Positions 1-10,000 of a stretch of 64,000 nt of DNA are shown here, in pieces. The notes under the pieces are model-generated. The model searched no databases and had not been told where the DNA came from. It worked only from the letters and a program-made list of their open reading frames with translations. A program made the translations under genes and the position numbers. Origin of the DNA: Porticoccaceae bacterium LTM1 (lineage in GTDB: Bacteria; Pseudomonadota; Gammaproteobacteria; Pseudomonadales; Porticoccaceae); assembly GCA_030252795.1 (NCBI GenBank), contig CP127080.1, positions 694,501-758,500 of the forward strand, given 5' to 3'. Each line of letters starts with the position of its first letter. The first letter of the stretch is position 1.

Positions 1-1220
1 GAGCTATTTTTACCAGAGGAGAGGTGAAGCCACAGCAATACCTGGATGCCATCTTTATGGAAACCAGTATTCCATTAGTTGGCAAGAATAATGCTATTCC
101 TGGTGTGCAAATGCTGGAGTTGAATCTTCAGGCACGCTACAGCGATTACAACGTACCTGATGCCGGAGCGCAGTCCAGCTATACCAATACTACACCCCGC
201 GTTGGCTTAAGCTGGAGGCCTCATGATGATGTGTTGGTTCGTGGTAGCTGGACACAAGGCTTCAGAGCACCTGCAAACACCGAGATTATTGGTTTGGAGT
301 TGAATGAGGATTATGTGAATGGGGTTTTCCTCTTTGATCCCTACAATCCGGAAGGTGCGTCGAATGTATATGTGTCTGGCGTCAACTGGAATGGCGATGC
401 ATGGTGGAGTCAATTATCACCATGGCCACGGATTACAGATGATCCAAATGAGGCAATTCTTACAATTCCTGCGCTGCAGATGAAGCCAGAAACCTCCGAT
501 AACTATACCTTGGGTATCGACTGGTTACCGGCCTTTATGGATGGCCTTGAAGTCAGTGCAACCTATAACCGAATAGAGTACAACGATCGTATTGCTGCTG
601 TTGGCTCCAGGGATTATGCGCCAGAAATTCTGATGAATATCCCGGGTTATGCCTTGCGTGATCCTGAAACTGGTAAGTTGGTAGGTGTTCGGACTGGTCT
701 GATTAATGTTGGTCAGCGATTACTGGAGGCTGTGGACTTTAAGGTTTCCTATGACTTTGATTCCGCGATAGGGCACTTCCGTGCTGGTCTTAATGGCACC
801 TATACCGGAACTCTTGACGATATTCCGGTGCCAGGCATGAGCCCGGCAAGTCGTAATGGAGTACATTTTGGCCCGGATATATGGAGAGGGAGAGCTTACC
901 TGGATTGGTATGAGGGTGATTACAGTGCCACATTTACGGTTAATTACAGTAGTTCGTATGAAGATATTGGTCGCTATGCAGATGCTGAGGGTAACTGGGT
1001 AGAGGAAACTGATTCTGTTGAAGGTTACACAACATTCGATTTGACCGGCCGCTATTCAAATCAGGAATCCGGTTGGACAGTTTTGGCGGGTGTGAGAAAT
1101 TTACTCGATGCTGACTTCCCATTTATTAATGGCCGGTATGGTCGTCCATGGGACTTCCAAAGAGTTAATGCTCGAGGCCGGATAATGTATATGGAACTCA
1201 AAAAATCATTCGATCTGTAA
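1..1220 (+). CDS. TonB-dependent receptor, C-terminal part (cut by window edge)
   Basis: This is the C-terminal ~405 residues of an outer-membrane TonB-dependent receptor; the N-terminal signal, plug and first barrel strands lie outside the window. The frame is open from base 3, and a GTG at 24 is internal rather than a start. It aligns without interruption to the last 400 residues of the full-length receptor at 7017-10157, for example KPQQY near the left end, TPRVGLSW, GFRAP.NTEIIG, KPETSDNYTLG and the ending MELKKSFDL. It is followed by thioredoxin, TlpA-like and DUF481 genes in the same order as the second receptor, so it is the head of the first copy of a duplicated module. The ligand is unknown. 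The end in Leu rather than the usual aromatic residue is shared with the second copy. Confidence 0.93.
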   Translation, partial: AIFTRGEVKPQQYLDAIFMETSIPLVGKNNAIPGVQMLELNLQARYSDYNVPDAGAQSSYTNTTPRVGLSWRPHDDVLVRGSWTQGFRAPANTEIIGLELNEDYVNGVFLFDPYNPEGASNVYVSGVNWNGDAWWSQLSPWPRITDDPNEAILTIPALQMKPETSDNYTLGIDWLPAFMDGLEVSATYNRIEYNDRIAAVGSRDYAPEILMNIPGYALRDPETGKLVGVRTGLINVGQRLLEAVDFKVSYDFDSAIGHFRAGLNGTYTGTLDDIPVPGMSPASRNGVHFGPDIWRGRAYLDWYEGDYSATFTVNYSSSYEDIGRYADAEGNWVEETDSVEGYTTFDLTGRYSNQESGWTVLAGVRNLLDADFPFINGRYGRPWDFQRVNARGRIMYMELKKSFDL

Positions 1221-1261
1221 TTAATATTTCAAGGTAAATGATTGGTTATGTTTAGTTTTTT

Positions 1262-1290
1262 GGCGTGACAGTTTGTCGCGCCTTTTTTTT
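1262..1290 (+). terminator. Rho-independent terminator/attenuator abutting the thioredoxin ribosome binding site
   Basis: A nine-pair stem (GGCGTGACA, loop GTT, TGTCGCGCC; one G-T wobble) is followed by eight T residues at 1283-1290. The AGGAGG ribosome binding site of the next gene begins on the next base. Downstream expression therefore depends on read-through or on a promoter within the hairpin region. The same arrangement recurs at 10199-10227 in the second module copy. Confidence 0.8.
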
Positions 1291-1304
1291 AGGAGGAGAT
1301 CAAT

Positions 1305-2594
1305 ATGAAAGTCAGATTTGTTGCAGTCTTGTTTTCCATGCTTTTTCTTGGGGTGTCATTGAATGTCTCGGCTGAAGGTATAGAGTTTTTTTATGGAAGC
1401 TGGGATGAGCTAAAGGAAAAAGCAAGCAAGGAAGGTAAGGATATTTTTGTCGATGTTTACACCCAATGGTGTGGGCCTTGTAAGCTTGTTGCTAAAACGG
1501 TATTTCCTAAAAAGGAAGTTGGAGACTTTTACAATAAGCACTTTGTGAATTACAAACTGGATGCTGAAGATGAAGATCAAAATGGGCCGGAATTAGCAGA
1601 AATTTATAATATCTCTTCTTACCCAACTTATCTTTTCCTTAAGCCGGATGGAGAGGTGATTTATCGATCCGGAAGTGGTGCTGATGTGGCCACTTTCCTG
1701 AAGATCGGTGAAAAGGCGGTTTCCGGTGGTGATCAGTATGAACAGTTGAATGCTGAATACCATGAGGGAAATCGTGATCCCGGATTTTTACGGCGCTATC
1801 TTTTAGAAGCAAAGATTGCTGAACGTGCCATCCCAAGGAATGAAAGAAAATCCTATTACGATTTTCATCAAAATGTATTCTCGGAATATTTCTCCTTGGC
1901 TGATGAAAAAGAACTTCTCAGTGAAGGTGGCTATCGAGCATTAGCTTTATATAGTAAATCCAGAGGGAGCAAGGGGGTTGAGTATCTGATTGAGAATTAT
2001 GATCAATACTCTGAAATAGTGGGGTCGGATGTCATTAGCGAAAACCTGGCCATGATTAATTCCCTTTCTATAAGCAATACTGCGATGAGAGGGGATGAAA
2101 AATATCGAGATTATGTCCTTGATATAAAAGGGAAGTTGTTTGGTGCATATAAAGAAGTTGAGGGTAAGGCTTCTACAAATCCGTTTTTGAGTCCCTTGTA
2201 TGCAAAGTTTATTGGTGATCAGCAGTTTACTTTTCACAAGAGAGATTTTCACGGTTATCTGAATGCCTTTGAAGAATATGAAAGATTGGGTGGAAGTCAG
2301 GCCGATAAATCAAGAGTTGTTTCTGACCTGGTGATTCTGGCTGGATCTAATAGAGATAATCTGAATGAAGTTAAACCATATGCTTACAGTCTGTATAAGG
2401 ATGTCGGTTCATTGGGTTCTAAATTTTCGTATGGTTTGATAATGGCCAGGATGGGCGAATCAGCTGAAGCTAAATCTATATTGGAAGAAGTGTTGATGCT
2501 TTGTTCTGATCCGGAGGTTACGAAAGGGATGTATCGCGGAGAGGTTGAAAGTATAAAGCGGCAGTCAAAATCAGCTCTGGAATTAATTGATTAA
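1305..2594 (+). CDS. Exported thioredoxin-fold protein, module copy 1
   Basis: Predicted periplasmic thiol-disulfide protein of 429 residues. Residues 1-23 form a signal peptide ending VSA. A thioredoxin domain follows (about 25-140) with the active site W55-C56-G57-P58-C59 and a likely cis-proline segment SSYPTYLF. The remaining ~290 residues are mostly helical, with a TPR-like stretch near the C-terminus, and match no domain I recognise. The ATG is preceded by a strong AGGAGG at 1291-1296. The paralogue at 10242 has the same length and identical active-site positions. It lies between the receptor and a TlpA-like gene, which suggests it works on disulfides in an imported ligand or in envelope partners. 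The WCGPC motif is seen; the role is inferred. Confidence 0.88.
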   Translation: MKVRFVAVLFSMLFLGVSLNVSAEGIEFFYGSWDELKEKASKEGKDIFVDVYTQWCGPCKLVAKTVFPKKEVGDFYNKHFVNYKLDAEDEDQNGPELAEIYNISSYPTYLFLKPDGEVIYRSGSGADVATFLKIGEKAVSGGDQYEQLNAEYHEGNRDPGFLRRYLLEAKIAERAIPRNERKSYYDFHQNVFSEYFSLADEKELLSEGGYRALALYSKSRGSKGVEYLIENYDQYSEIVGSDVISENLAMINSLSISNTAMRGDEKYRDYVLDIKGKLFGAYKEVEGKASTNPFLSPLYAKFIGDQQFTFHKRDFHGYLNAFEEYERLGGSQADKSRVVSDLVILAGSNRDNLNEVKPYAYSLYKDVGSLGSKFSYGLIMARMGESAEAKSILEEVLMLCSDPEVTKGMYRGEVESIKRQSKSALELID

Positions 2595-2616
2595 TTTTGG
2601 GGTGGAGGAAGTAATC

Positions 2617-3999
2617 GTGAGAAAAATAGTATTAGCATTACTGTCATTTGTATTTTCATCAGTCGCCTCGGCTTCGGTTGATTTTTCCGGATATGCCAAA
2701 ATCTCTGGAGATATATCAGTTGGAGCAAACAAAAATATTGTTTCCTTGCTGAAAACAACAAATGGAAAGCTAAAGGAGGTGGCTACCTCTACTGTAGACG
2801 ATAAAGGACGATTTTCTTTTATGGTTCCGGTGGATGAGTCCGGCTTCTATCGCATTGATTATGCCGGTACCAGGCAGAACCAGATAGTTCGTTTGTACCT
2901 TGAGAAGGGGTTAAGTATTTCACTGGATATTTCTTCTGATAGTTATGAGTTAGAAGGAAGTGATACATACTTAAATGAAGTGGTGCAAGATTGGGGTAGG
3001 ATTTATAACCAATTTATCCCTTATACAAGGCCTGGTGGAGCGCTTACGTATAAAGATTATTTCCCGTTCCTGGTTGAGGAAGCCGTTCCCGCACTGATGA
3101 ATTTCAAAAAATCATTGTCTACGGGTGATGAACAGTTTAATAGGTTGATGAAGTTGTCTGCCGAGTCAGATCTTGAGTGGGCATCCTACCAGTTTCTTCG
3201 AATGCCGCGAATGTTTCATCCAAAGCCGGAACATTACCCGAAAATATATGCTGATTGGGTTGACAGGAATAAATTTCAGAGCGCTGATTATCTTAAGATT
3301 GATAATGCTGTCTCATTGATTGATAACTACTTCTTTAGGGAAGCTTTAAGGTCAGGCAGTCCCAAAGTTGGGGAAATACTCTCAGGTCCATTGCAATCTA
3401 TCGGCCCGGACGATCTTAAAGAGGCATATCTTCAGGAAAGATTGAAACCATTCCTTGAGAGACGGCCCAGTGATGAAATGTATTTTCAGATGGTAGATCC
3501 TGTCAGGAAGTACATGTCTTCTAATGAAAGTCAGGAGCTCCTTTTTGCGCTGGATAAGTACTACTTAACTAAGGTAGGAAGTCCAGGATTTGACTTCAAT
3601 TTTGAAAATAGTGATGGGGATTATGTGTCTCTATCATCTCTGAAAGGAAAGGTCGTTTACATTGATTTGTGGGCAACCTGGTGTGGACCTTGTAAAGCCC
3701 AAATTCCATATATTCAGGAGTTGGAAAAAGATTTTCACGATCAAGATATAGTTTTTGTCAGTATATCTTCCGATGACGATCAGGATACATGGCGTGAATT
3801 TGTCGATGAAGAAGACTTGAGTGGTATCCAGTTGATAGCCGATTCAGAATCGTGGAGAACAATGGTCAAGCTGTACGATATTGCTGGTATTCCACGCTTC
3901 ATTATCCTTGATAAAAATGGAAATATTGTGGATTTGAATGCTCCAAGGCCATCTGATACAGAGTTGAAGGTAAAATTGGAAGGACTTTTATCACAATAA
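2617..3999 (+). CDS. TlpA/ResA-like periplasmic thioredoxin, module copy 1
   Basis: 460-residue exported protein. A GTG start at 2617 is chosen because GGAGG lies just upstream (2604-2608), it opens directly on a signal peptide (MRKIVLALLSF..SVASA), and the same choice in the paralogue gives exactly the same length. The N-terminal part resembles the beta-sandwich found ahead of many TlpA-like proteins (DUF4369-like, tentative). The middle is helical. The C-terminal ~130 residues are a TlpA/AhpC-type thioredoxin domain with WATWC356GPC359 and the cis-proline segment GIPRFIILD. It starts 22 bases after the preceding thioredoxin gene and is presumably co-transcribed. Proteins of this class reduce or isomerise disulfides in the periplasm; the substrate is unknown. 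Confidence 0.9.
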   Translation: MRKIVLALLSFVFSSVASASVDFSGYAKISGDISVGANKNIVSLLKTTNGKLKEVATSTVDDKGRFSFMVPVDESGFYRIDYAGTRQNQIVRLYLEKGLSISLDISSDSYELEGSDTYLNEVVQDWGRIYNQFIPYTRPGGALTYKDYFPFLVEEAVPALMNFKKSLSTGDEQFNRLMKLSAESDLEWASYQFLRMPRMFHPKPEHYPKIYADWVDRNKFQSADYLKIDNAVSLIDNYFFREALRSGSPKVGEILSGPLQSIGPDDLKEAYLQERLKPFLERRPSDEMYFQMVDPVRKYMSSNESQELLFALDKYYLTKVGSPGFDFNFENSDGDYVSLSSLKGKVVYIDLWATWCGPCKAQIPYIQELEKDFHDQDIVFVSISSDDDQDTWREFVDEEDLSGIQLIADSESWRTMVKLYDIAGIPRFIILDKNGNIVDLNAPRPSDTELKVKLEGLLSQ

Positions 4000-4019
4000 A
4001 TAACATTTTGGGGGGTCCG

Positions 4020-4460
4020 GTGAAATTATCAAGATGGGTATTTGTTATCGGTTTTTCAGCTGTTTTTAATGCGGCCGCAAATGAGTTGGACTCTCTGGAG
4101 CCTAAGGCCCCCTCCTGGAAAGGGGAAGGGGCTCTGGGCTTCAGTCGTACGTCAGGAAACTCCAACGCTGAAACTCTCACTGGAAACCTGACGTTGACCA
4201 GAAAGAATCAAGCTTGGGAGCAAACTTATAAGCTCTCGGCAGTAGTCAGGGAGGCAGAAGGACGTAAGAACAAACAAAACATATGGGGCTCAGTTCAACT
4301 GGGCTACAACTTCTCTAAAAAAATCTACTCTTTTGCCAATATGCGTCATGAAGAAGATCGCTTTGGACCCTTTCAAGAGCAGGGATCGCTCTCTTCAGGT
4401 GTTGGCTGGAGAATGTTTACCCATGATGACGTAGAGTTTCGTATTGAGTCAGGGGTGGGG
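4020..4460 (+). repeat. Near-identical tract shared with 12957-13397 (gene conversion patch)
   Basis: By eye about 95% of bases match the segment at 12957-13397, including synonymous sites. The last ~300 bases of the same genes, and the bodies of the upstream TlpA and thioredoxin genes, are much more diverged. Similarity also extends back into the last ~60 bases of the TlpA-like genes. A local patch of high identity inside older duplicates is the expected footprint of gene conversion. Confidence 0.75.
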
Positions 4461-4754
4461 TACCGCCGTAGTGTTTCAGGGAAGGATGGCTCAGCGTCAG
4501 AGGAGATGGTTTATCGGGGTTTGTCGGTATGGAAGTATAAACTGGACGATGGGATTCATTTGGTTTCCGAGTTCAGGGTGGAGTCCGGTTCAATCAATAC
4601 TGTAACAGAGTCTGATTCGTCGATTCGATTCTCTATAAATGAAAAAGTTGGTCTGAAATTCAATTACAGAATTAAAAATAACTCAACCGTACCCGAGGGA
4701 AGAGAGAATTCAGATGATTTGACGGCGTTTTCTGTAACTTATAAGTTTACGTGA
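4020..4754 (+). CDS. DUF481 (YdiY-like) outer-membrane protein, module copy 1
   Basis: 244-residue predicted outer-membrane beta-barrel of the DUF481 family. The GTG at 4020 lies after a GGGGGG-type ribosome binding site and opens on a signal peptide (MKLSRWVFVIGFSAVF..AAA). Family signs are the WKGEGALGFSRTSGNSNAET start of the barrel, alternating aromatic strands, FANMRHEEDRFGPFQEQ, and the end VTYKFT. The function of the family is not established. It starts 20 bases after the TlpA-like gene. Its first ~440 bases are almost identical to the copy at 12957 while the rest is clearly more divergent, and this copy is intact where the other has a stop codon. Confidence 0.9.
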   Translation: MKLSRWVFVIGFSAVFNAAANELDSLEPKAPSWKGEGALGFSRTSGNSNAETLTGNLTLTRKNQAWEQTYKLSAVVREAEGRKNKQNIWGSVQLGYNFSKKIYSFANMRHEEDRFGPFQEQGSLSSGVGWRMFTHDDVEFRIESGVGYRRSVSGKDGSASEEMVYRGLSVWKYKLDDGIHLVSEFRVESGSINTVTESDSSIRFSINEKVGLKFNYRIKNNSTVPEGRENSDDLTAFSVTYKFT

Positions 4755-5163
4755 TTCACACTTGGTGAAAGGGCTCTGCTTTCCAAAGTAGCAATTACAA
4801 TATTTTCATTAGAAAAACCTATGTTTAAGACTGAGTAACAACTTCGTTATCTGTACGTTTAATATAACCGTATTAATGTATGGCCCTGTGGACATTTCTT
4901 CCTATCCTCGTAAGCACTCCTCTGCTTTGAGGTTGTGTCTAGGCCAGTGTATTCGGCTCAGCTAACCTTGAAAGAGCCTTACTGACGGCTTCCTCTTGAT
5001 TCTTATGAGTAGTTGAGACTAAAAGTCGATTTCTGGTCACGCGGCGTCGCTGTCAGTGCCCTCAGTGGCATTTTTTAGATCAAATGCATTTCTATAAAAG
5101 TGTTTAAATTCAATTGGTTATGGTTCTTTTTGCACTTCTGTGTTGATAGTGGAGCATAGTGCC
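4755..5163. other. Non-coding gap between module copy 1 and the sigma factor operon
   Basis: I see no convincing gene here on either strand. The only structure noted is a weak hairpin (TGCC, loop CTCAGT, GGCA at 5057-5070) followed by six T residues, a possible terminator for module copy 1. The ECF-type promoter of the next operon begins at 5164. Confidence 0.5.
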
Positions 5164-5201
5164 AACTTTTTTATAGGGTGTCCCCCCTCCTCAGCCGTCC
5201 T
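5164..5201 (+). promoter_or_regulatory. ECF-sigma-type promoter of the sigma/anti-sigma operon
   Basis: The block aacttttttatagggt, 14 variable bases, then gccgtcct (5194-5201) is repeated with exactly the same spacing at 6923-6960 upstream of the full receptor gene. These are the only strongly shared non-coding sequences of the two leaders. The downstream block contains the CGT core common in ECF -10 elements. It lies 27 bases before the sigma factor ATG, so the sigma factor most likely activates its own operon. Confidence 0.72.
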
Positions 5202-5228
5202 GCTATATAGGAGGAGTGTGTAAAAGTT

Positions 5229-5822
5229 ATGGCGCTCATGGTACGCAAAAAGAACAATGTCGTTGATTTTAATGGTCGTCAACGTATGAACAAGGCGCAG
5301 GTTCTCGAACAGCTGTTTCGCGAGCACAGCACCTCTTTGCGTGTCTTTCTTAGAGGGATCATGAAAGGTGATCAGGACGTAGAGGATATCGTGCAGGAGA
5401 TGTTTGTAAAGCTATCGGATATAGATGACATCCTGACACGTTTGCCTAGTGATAAAAAACGATGCCGTTCCTATCTGTTTGCCACGGCTAACAATATGGT
5501 AGTGGATATTGAGAGAAGCAAGTTGGTAAGACGAAGATATTGTGAGCAAGAGATAAGTCACGCTACTGAAGAGGATCAGAAGGACGGTGTTGGTCCGGAA
5601 GAAATTGCTATGTCGCATCAAGAGTTGGAAAGAGTTAAGAGTGAAATTTTAAAGCTAAAGCCTCGTTGGCGTAAGGCATTTATTTTAAGTCGATTCAAGC
5701 ATTTAACTTACAAGCAGATTGCGAATGAAATGGGCGTGTCAGTCAAGCAGGTTGAACAATATATGAAAGAGGCGCTGATTCGGGTGAGGGATGCGGCTAT
5801 TGAGAAAAGGGAGTTCGGGTAA
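5229..5822 (+). CDS. ECF sigma factor, FecI-like
   Basis: 197-residue extracytoplasmic-function sigma factor. Region 2 (about 30-95) contains LRGIMKGDQDVEDIVQEMF for core and -10 binding. Region 4 (about 135-185) contains KPRWRKAFILSRFKHLTYKQIA and the helix-turn-helix GVSVKQVEQYMKEAL for -35 recognition. An AGGAGG at 5209-5214 lies 14 bases before the ATG; an ATG three codons in would be equally acceptable. The stop codon overlaps the ATG of the FecR-type gene (TAATG), indicating translational coupling. With the FecR partner and an STN-containing receptor downstream, it fits the FecI-FecR-FecA type of cell-surface signalling. Confidence 0.93.
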   Translation: MALMVRKKNNVVDFNGRQRMNKAQVLEQLFREHSTSLRVFLRGIMKGDQDVEDIVQEMFVKLSDIDDILTRLPSDKKRCRSYLFATANNMVVDIERSKLVRRRYCEQEISHATEEDQKDGVGPEEIAMSHQELERVKSEILKLKPRWRKAFILSRFKHLTYKQIANEMGVSVKQVEQYMKEALIRVRDAAIEKREFG

Positions 5823-6874
5823 TGAGCGAATTTATCAAGAGGCAAGCCAAACGAAAAGCCGCTGCGGATTACGTGCGTCTCTATGGTGCTGAAGATAGTG
5901 AAGGGATTCAGCCTCAGCATTGGGAGAAATTATCAGGAGAGTACCAAAAACAATTTCAGTCAATGAAAGAGGTAATGGCGGATATTGAAGCATTGGCTTC
6001 CGATCCTGAAATCCTGAATGAAGTTGACTCGGTCTCTTCAGTGAGAGAGTCAAAGAAATTTGGTCATGGAATTTGGCCTTCTCTATCTGTAGCTGCCATG
6101 TTGTTGGTGGCTGTGTCTGTAGCTTTTGTCGGTTGGCAATCAGGTTACTTTGACGGGTCACCTGAAGTGGTAGAGGGGCAACGTTTCATTACACGGGTTG
6201 GTGAACAAAAGACTATCCAATTGGAGGATGGCAGTGAGCTGATTTTGAATACTAACACTCAGGCTATTGTTGAAATGCGCCCTGATAAGAGGATAGTTTT
6301 TCTTGATAAGGGGGAGCTATATCTTGATGTGGAAAAGGATGAGGAGCGTCCATTTGTGGTTCTTACGAGTGATCGTGCGGTAACTGTCCTTGGCACTCAG
6401 TTCAGCGTTATGAATGAGGGGGGGCTATATAGGGTCTCTGTCAATGAAGGTAAGGTTGCTCTACATCAGCGAAATAATAGCTTTAATGGATATGAAGAAA
6501 TTGATTTGAATGCGAGTAACTTAAAGCTTGACTCTGTCAAACCGTATGCCCTGTCTGCAGGTATGCAGGCTTCAATTGATTTTGATTCAAATAGTCTGGT
6601 TGCTAGTGGGTTTGATTCAAAAGAAGCTCTCTTTTCCTGGACCAAGGGCATGCTTCGGGTTGAAGATTTACCTTTGTCTGATGTTGTTGAAGAGCTTAAT
6701 AGGTTTAGTGGTCGACACGTTGTAATAGTTGATGAAGAGATATCTGGCCTAACGGTGTCAATGAGTATCAGGGTTTCCAGTATTTCTGATGCCTTTGTGG
6801 CTGTTGAGGAAATATTGCCTGTTAAGGTTGATAGGACCTTTAATGAAATTCTTCTGTCGAAGAGGGATATGTGA
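5822..6874 (+). CDS. FecR-type anti-sigma factor / sigma regulator
   Basis: 350-residue single-pass inner-membrane protein. The N-terminal ~80 residues are cytoplasmic (DUF4880-like, expected to bind the sigma factor). One membrane segment lies at about 85-105 (SVAAMLLVAVSVAFVGW). A periplasmic FecR domain follows (about 115-220; GEQKTIQLEDGSELILNTNT and VLGTQFSV). The C-terminal ~80 residues resemble an STN-type fold (DLPLSDVVEELNRFSG). In this family the periplasmic part senses the receptor's N-terminal STN domain and passes the signal to the ECF sigma factor. It overlaps the sigma gene by one base. The receptor at 7017 carries an STN domain and the same promoter motif, so it is the natural signalling partner. 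Confidence 0.92.
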   Translation: MSEFIKRQAKRKAAADYVRLYGAEDSEGIQPQHWEKLSGEYQKQFQSMKEVMADIEALASDPEILNEVDSVSSVRESKKFGHGIWPSLSVAAMLLVAVSVAFVGWQSGYFDGSPEVVEGQRFITRVGEQKTIQLEDGSELILNTNTQAIVEMRPDKRIVFLDKGELYLDVEKDEERPFVVLTSDRAVTVLGTQFSVMNEGGLYRVSVNEGKVALHQRNNSFNGYEEIDLNASNLKLDSVKPYALSAGMQASIDFDSNSLVASGFDSKEALFSWTKGMLRVEDLPLSDVVEELNRFSGRHVVIVDEEISGLTVSMSIRVSSISDAFVAVEEILPVKVDRTFNEILLSKRDM

Positions 6875-6922
6875 TTCTCTGGTGTTCTCAAGTGTCTTCT
6901 AGGTGATTTTTTCAAAAAAATT

Positions 6923-6960
6923 AACTTTTTTATAGGGTAACCCTGATCCTGAGCCGTCCT
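6923..6960 (+). promoter_or_regulatory. ECF-sigma-type promoter of the TonB receptor
   Basis: Same aacttttttatagggt, 14 bases, gccgtcct arrangement as at 5164-5201. It is followed by a 5' leader of about 55 bases that contains an ATAG tetranucleotide run (6991-7005) directly before the AAGGTG ribosome binding site. It indicates that the local sigma factor drives the receptor and probably the module behind it. Confidence 0.72.
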
Positions 6961-7016
6961 TTCTTTAGCTCATGAGTGATGGGCCAAATAATAGATAGAT
7001 AGATAAGGTGGGTTAT

Positions 7017-10000
7017 ATGGGTTTAAGTAAGAAGTTATTTCGCGCTAACCGTATTGCACTGGCTGTTGCGGCAGCATCAGTGATGGCATCTACGTTTAAT
7101 GCCTCTGCGGAACTGGAGCGTGTCAAATTTGAATTGAAGAAAAGCGATCTGAGTAAAGCGCTCATGGCTATGAGTGAACAGGCAGGGGTCCAGATTGCTA
7201 TTCCGGGAGATCTCAAGAATTCAACAGTAAAAGTTGAACTTAGTGGTGAGTACACTGTTGCTGAAGCCCTAGACGTGCTGTTGTCTGGTACAGGTCTCAA
7301 ATACAGATTTGCTTCGGATGACCTGATTTTAATTGCAAGTGCAGATCAGGGAAATGACGGTTCTTCTGGTGATGACGACGAAAATATCGAGGAAATCGTT
7401 GTAACCGGTACCTCACTTAAAAAACAAGACCTTTCTGCGCCAGTGACCATCTACACCAAAGAAGAGATGGAGCGCCGTGGTATTAGCTCAGTTGAAGATT
7501 TTGTTCGTTCACTATCTGGAAACCAGTCATCAATAAATGATGCAACATCTCTTAATATTGAGAATCCAGAAGGCCTCAGTACTCAGCCTAACCTTACATA
7601 TAACATCCAGGGTGAGAGTGCAGCTAACCTGAGAGGCATGGGTGCAGAAAGTACTTTGGTTCTCGTTAATGGCCGTCGTATTCCAAAGTCCCCAACCGTA
7701 GATAACAGCTATGTAGACTTAAATGGCATTCCTTTTGATGCCATTGACCGCGTAGAGGTGTTGATGGATGCGGCTTCTGCCAAGTATGGCTCTGATGCTG
7801 TTGGCGGTGTTATTAACTTTATCCTGAAAAAAGAATTTGTTGGTGCTACAACCAAGTTCCGTGTCGAAGATAGTAAAAATGGTGGGGATAAATATACCCT
7901 GTCCCAAACTCTTGGTTTTGGCTGGGAGACTGGTAGTGGCTTGTTGACCCTGACAAAAGATGAGGTCAAACCAACGCTTACCAAAAAGGCTGACTGGACC
8001 ACTATGGACCTGCGTGAATGGGGGGGCACTGATCAGAGGCTCACTATATACGGTCAGCCGGGTATTGTTTCTCGGTTTGATGGAACACGTTGGGTTAGAG
8101 TAGGGTCTTTGCCAGAAGGCGATGATGGAACGGATTTTACGGTTGACGATCTGTCCCTTGATAATCTTGTTCCAACCGATCTTCGCCTGAGAAAAACACT
8201 CTCCAGCGAGCGTGATCGTGAGGCTATTTATTTATCCTTGAATAACGATTTTAGTGATAGCCTGACTAGCTACTTCAATGCCAGCTATTCAAAGAATACT
8301 ACTGTAGCGGAAAAGACAACGCCGCTGTTGAGTAGTTATTATGTTCCAGAAAGTAACTATTACAATAATACCGGTGAAGATCTAAGAGTCTCTTATGCTA
8401 TGGATAATGAGGTGGCAGCTGGCCTTCTTCCTCAAACCACAGGCGTTGCTGAGTCGAATATGTTCAACCTCTCCGGCGGGTTGAGTTATGATCTTGGTGT
8501 TAATGATTGGACCGTTGATTTGAACCTGAGTTATGGTCAAAGCAAGTTCTCATCCGATCAATATAGATTCAATACTGACCGATGTGGTGGTGTCGCAAGG
8601 TTTGATTTCAGTCAGGACGTTGATGGTGATGGCGATAGAGACGTTGTCTGTAGAGATTTCGAGACTAATGAAATCGTTGAAGTAACTGACGGGTTGTGGG
8701 GGCTGATTGCGTCGTCGGATCCGGATGTTGCCTTCAACCCATTTGGCGATGGTTCCGTGCAGAGCTCGCAACTGCAGAGTCGTTATGAGTATTTTTCCGC
8801 CGCTGGCCCAGTCAATACTGAATATACCGTAGGGGTTGATGCTGAAGGGGAGCTCTTTGATCTGCCAGGTGGAACTATTCGAATGGCGGTTGGTGCTGAG
8901 CACCGTGTGGTCACGCAAGATTATCAGACTCAGTCCAGAGCTGCCTTTACCGGCGGTGAACTGAAGCCTCAGCAATATATTGATTCCATGTATGTGGAAA
9001 CTAGTATTCCATTGTTTGGGAAAGATAATGCGATTCCTGGTATTCAGTCGCTGGAATTGAACCTTCAGGCACGATATAACGATTACAATATTCCTGATGG
9101 TGCCACACAGAGTTACAGCAATACGACTCCTCGTATCGGCCTTAGTTGGAAACCACATGAAGATGTTGTCATTCGTGGCACTTGGACAGAGGGATTCAGA
9201 GCGCCATCAAACACTGAAATTATTGGTCCCAACCAGGCTTCTTTTGTAAGCGCCAGACCTGTGTTTGACCCGTATGATCCAAGTGGTAATACCACGCTCC
9301 GCTTTGTAAGGCTTATCAATTGGAATGGCCCGGTATGGTTTAGTAATACTTCAGGGTTCTTCCCGAGTGTTACTGATGATCCAGAGTTGGCAGTCGTTAC
9401 TATTCCTACTCTTGAGATGAAGCCAGAGACATCCGATAACTATACGTTTGGTGTAGATTGGTCCCCTGCCTTCTTGGAAGGTCTCGAGCTCAAGGCTACA
9501 TATACTCGCGTTGACTATGAAAACCGTATTGCAGCGCTCAACTACTTCTCATATCCAATGGATGTTTTGTTGAATATTCCTGGTTACGGGTTGCGTGACC
9601 CAGATACAGGACGTTTGATCGGTATTCGTAGTGGCTTGATCAATGCTGGTGAGAGGAAGCTGGAAGCTGTAGATTTCGATGTAACCTATGACTTCGAAAC
9701 TTCTGTGGGCAACTTCCGTGCCGGTTTGACTGGTACATACACCGGTACGCTTGAAGATGCGCCAGTTCCAGGTCTGCAAACTTTGAGCAGAAATGGAGCG
9801 CAATATGGTCCAGACTTCTGGAAGGGTAGAGCATTCCTGGAGTGGTATGATGGTGACTTTAGCGCAACATTCACCACTAATTACAGCAGCTCTTATGAGA
9901 ATGTAGCTCGCAGCTTGAACAGTAGTGGTGATTTGGTGGAAACAACGGAGCCTGTTGAACATTACACTACCTTTGACTTGACTGGTCGTTACTCGAATGC

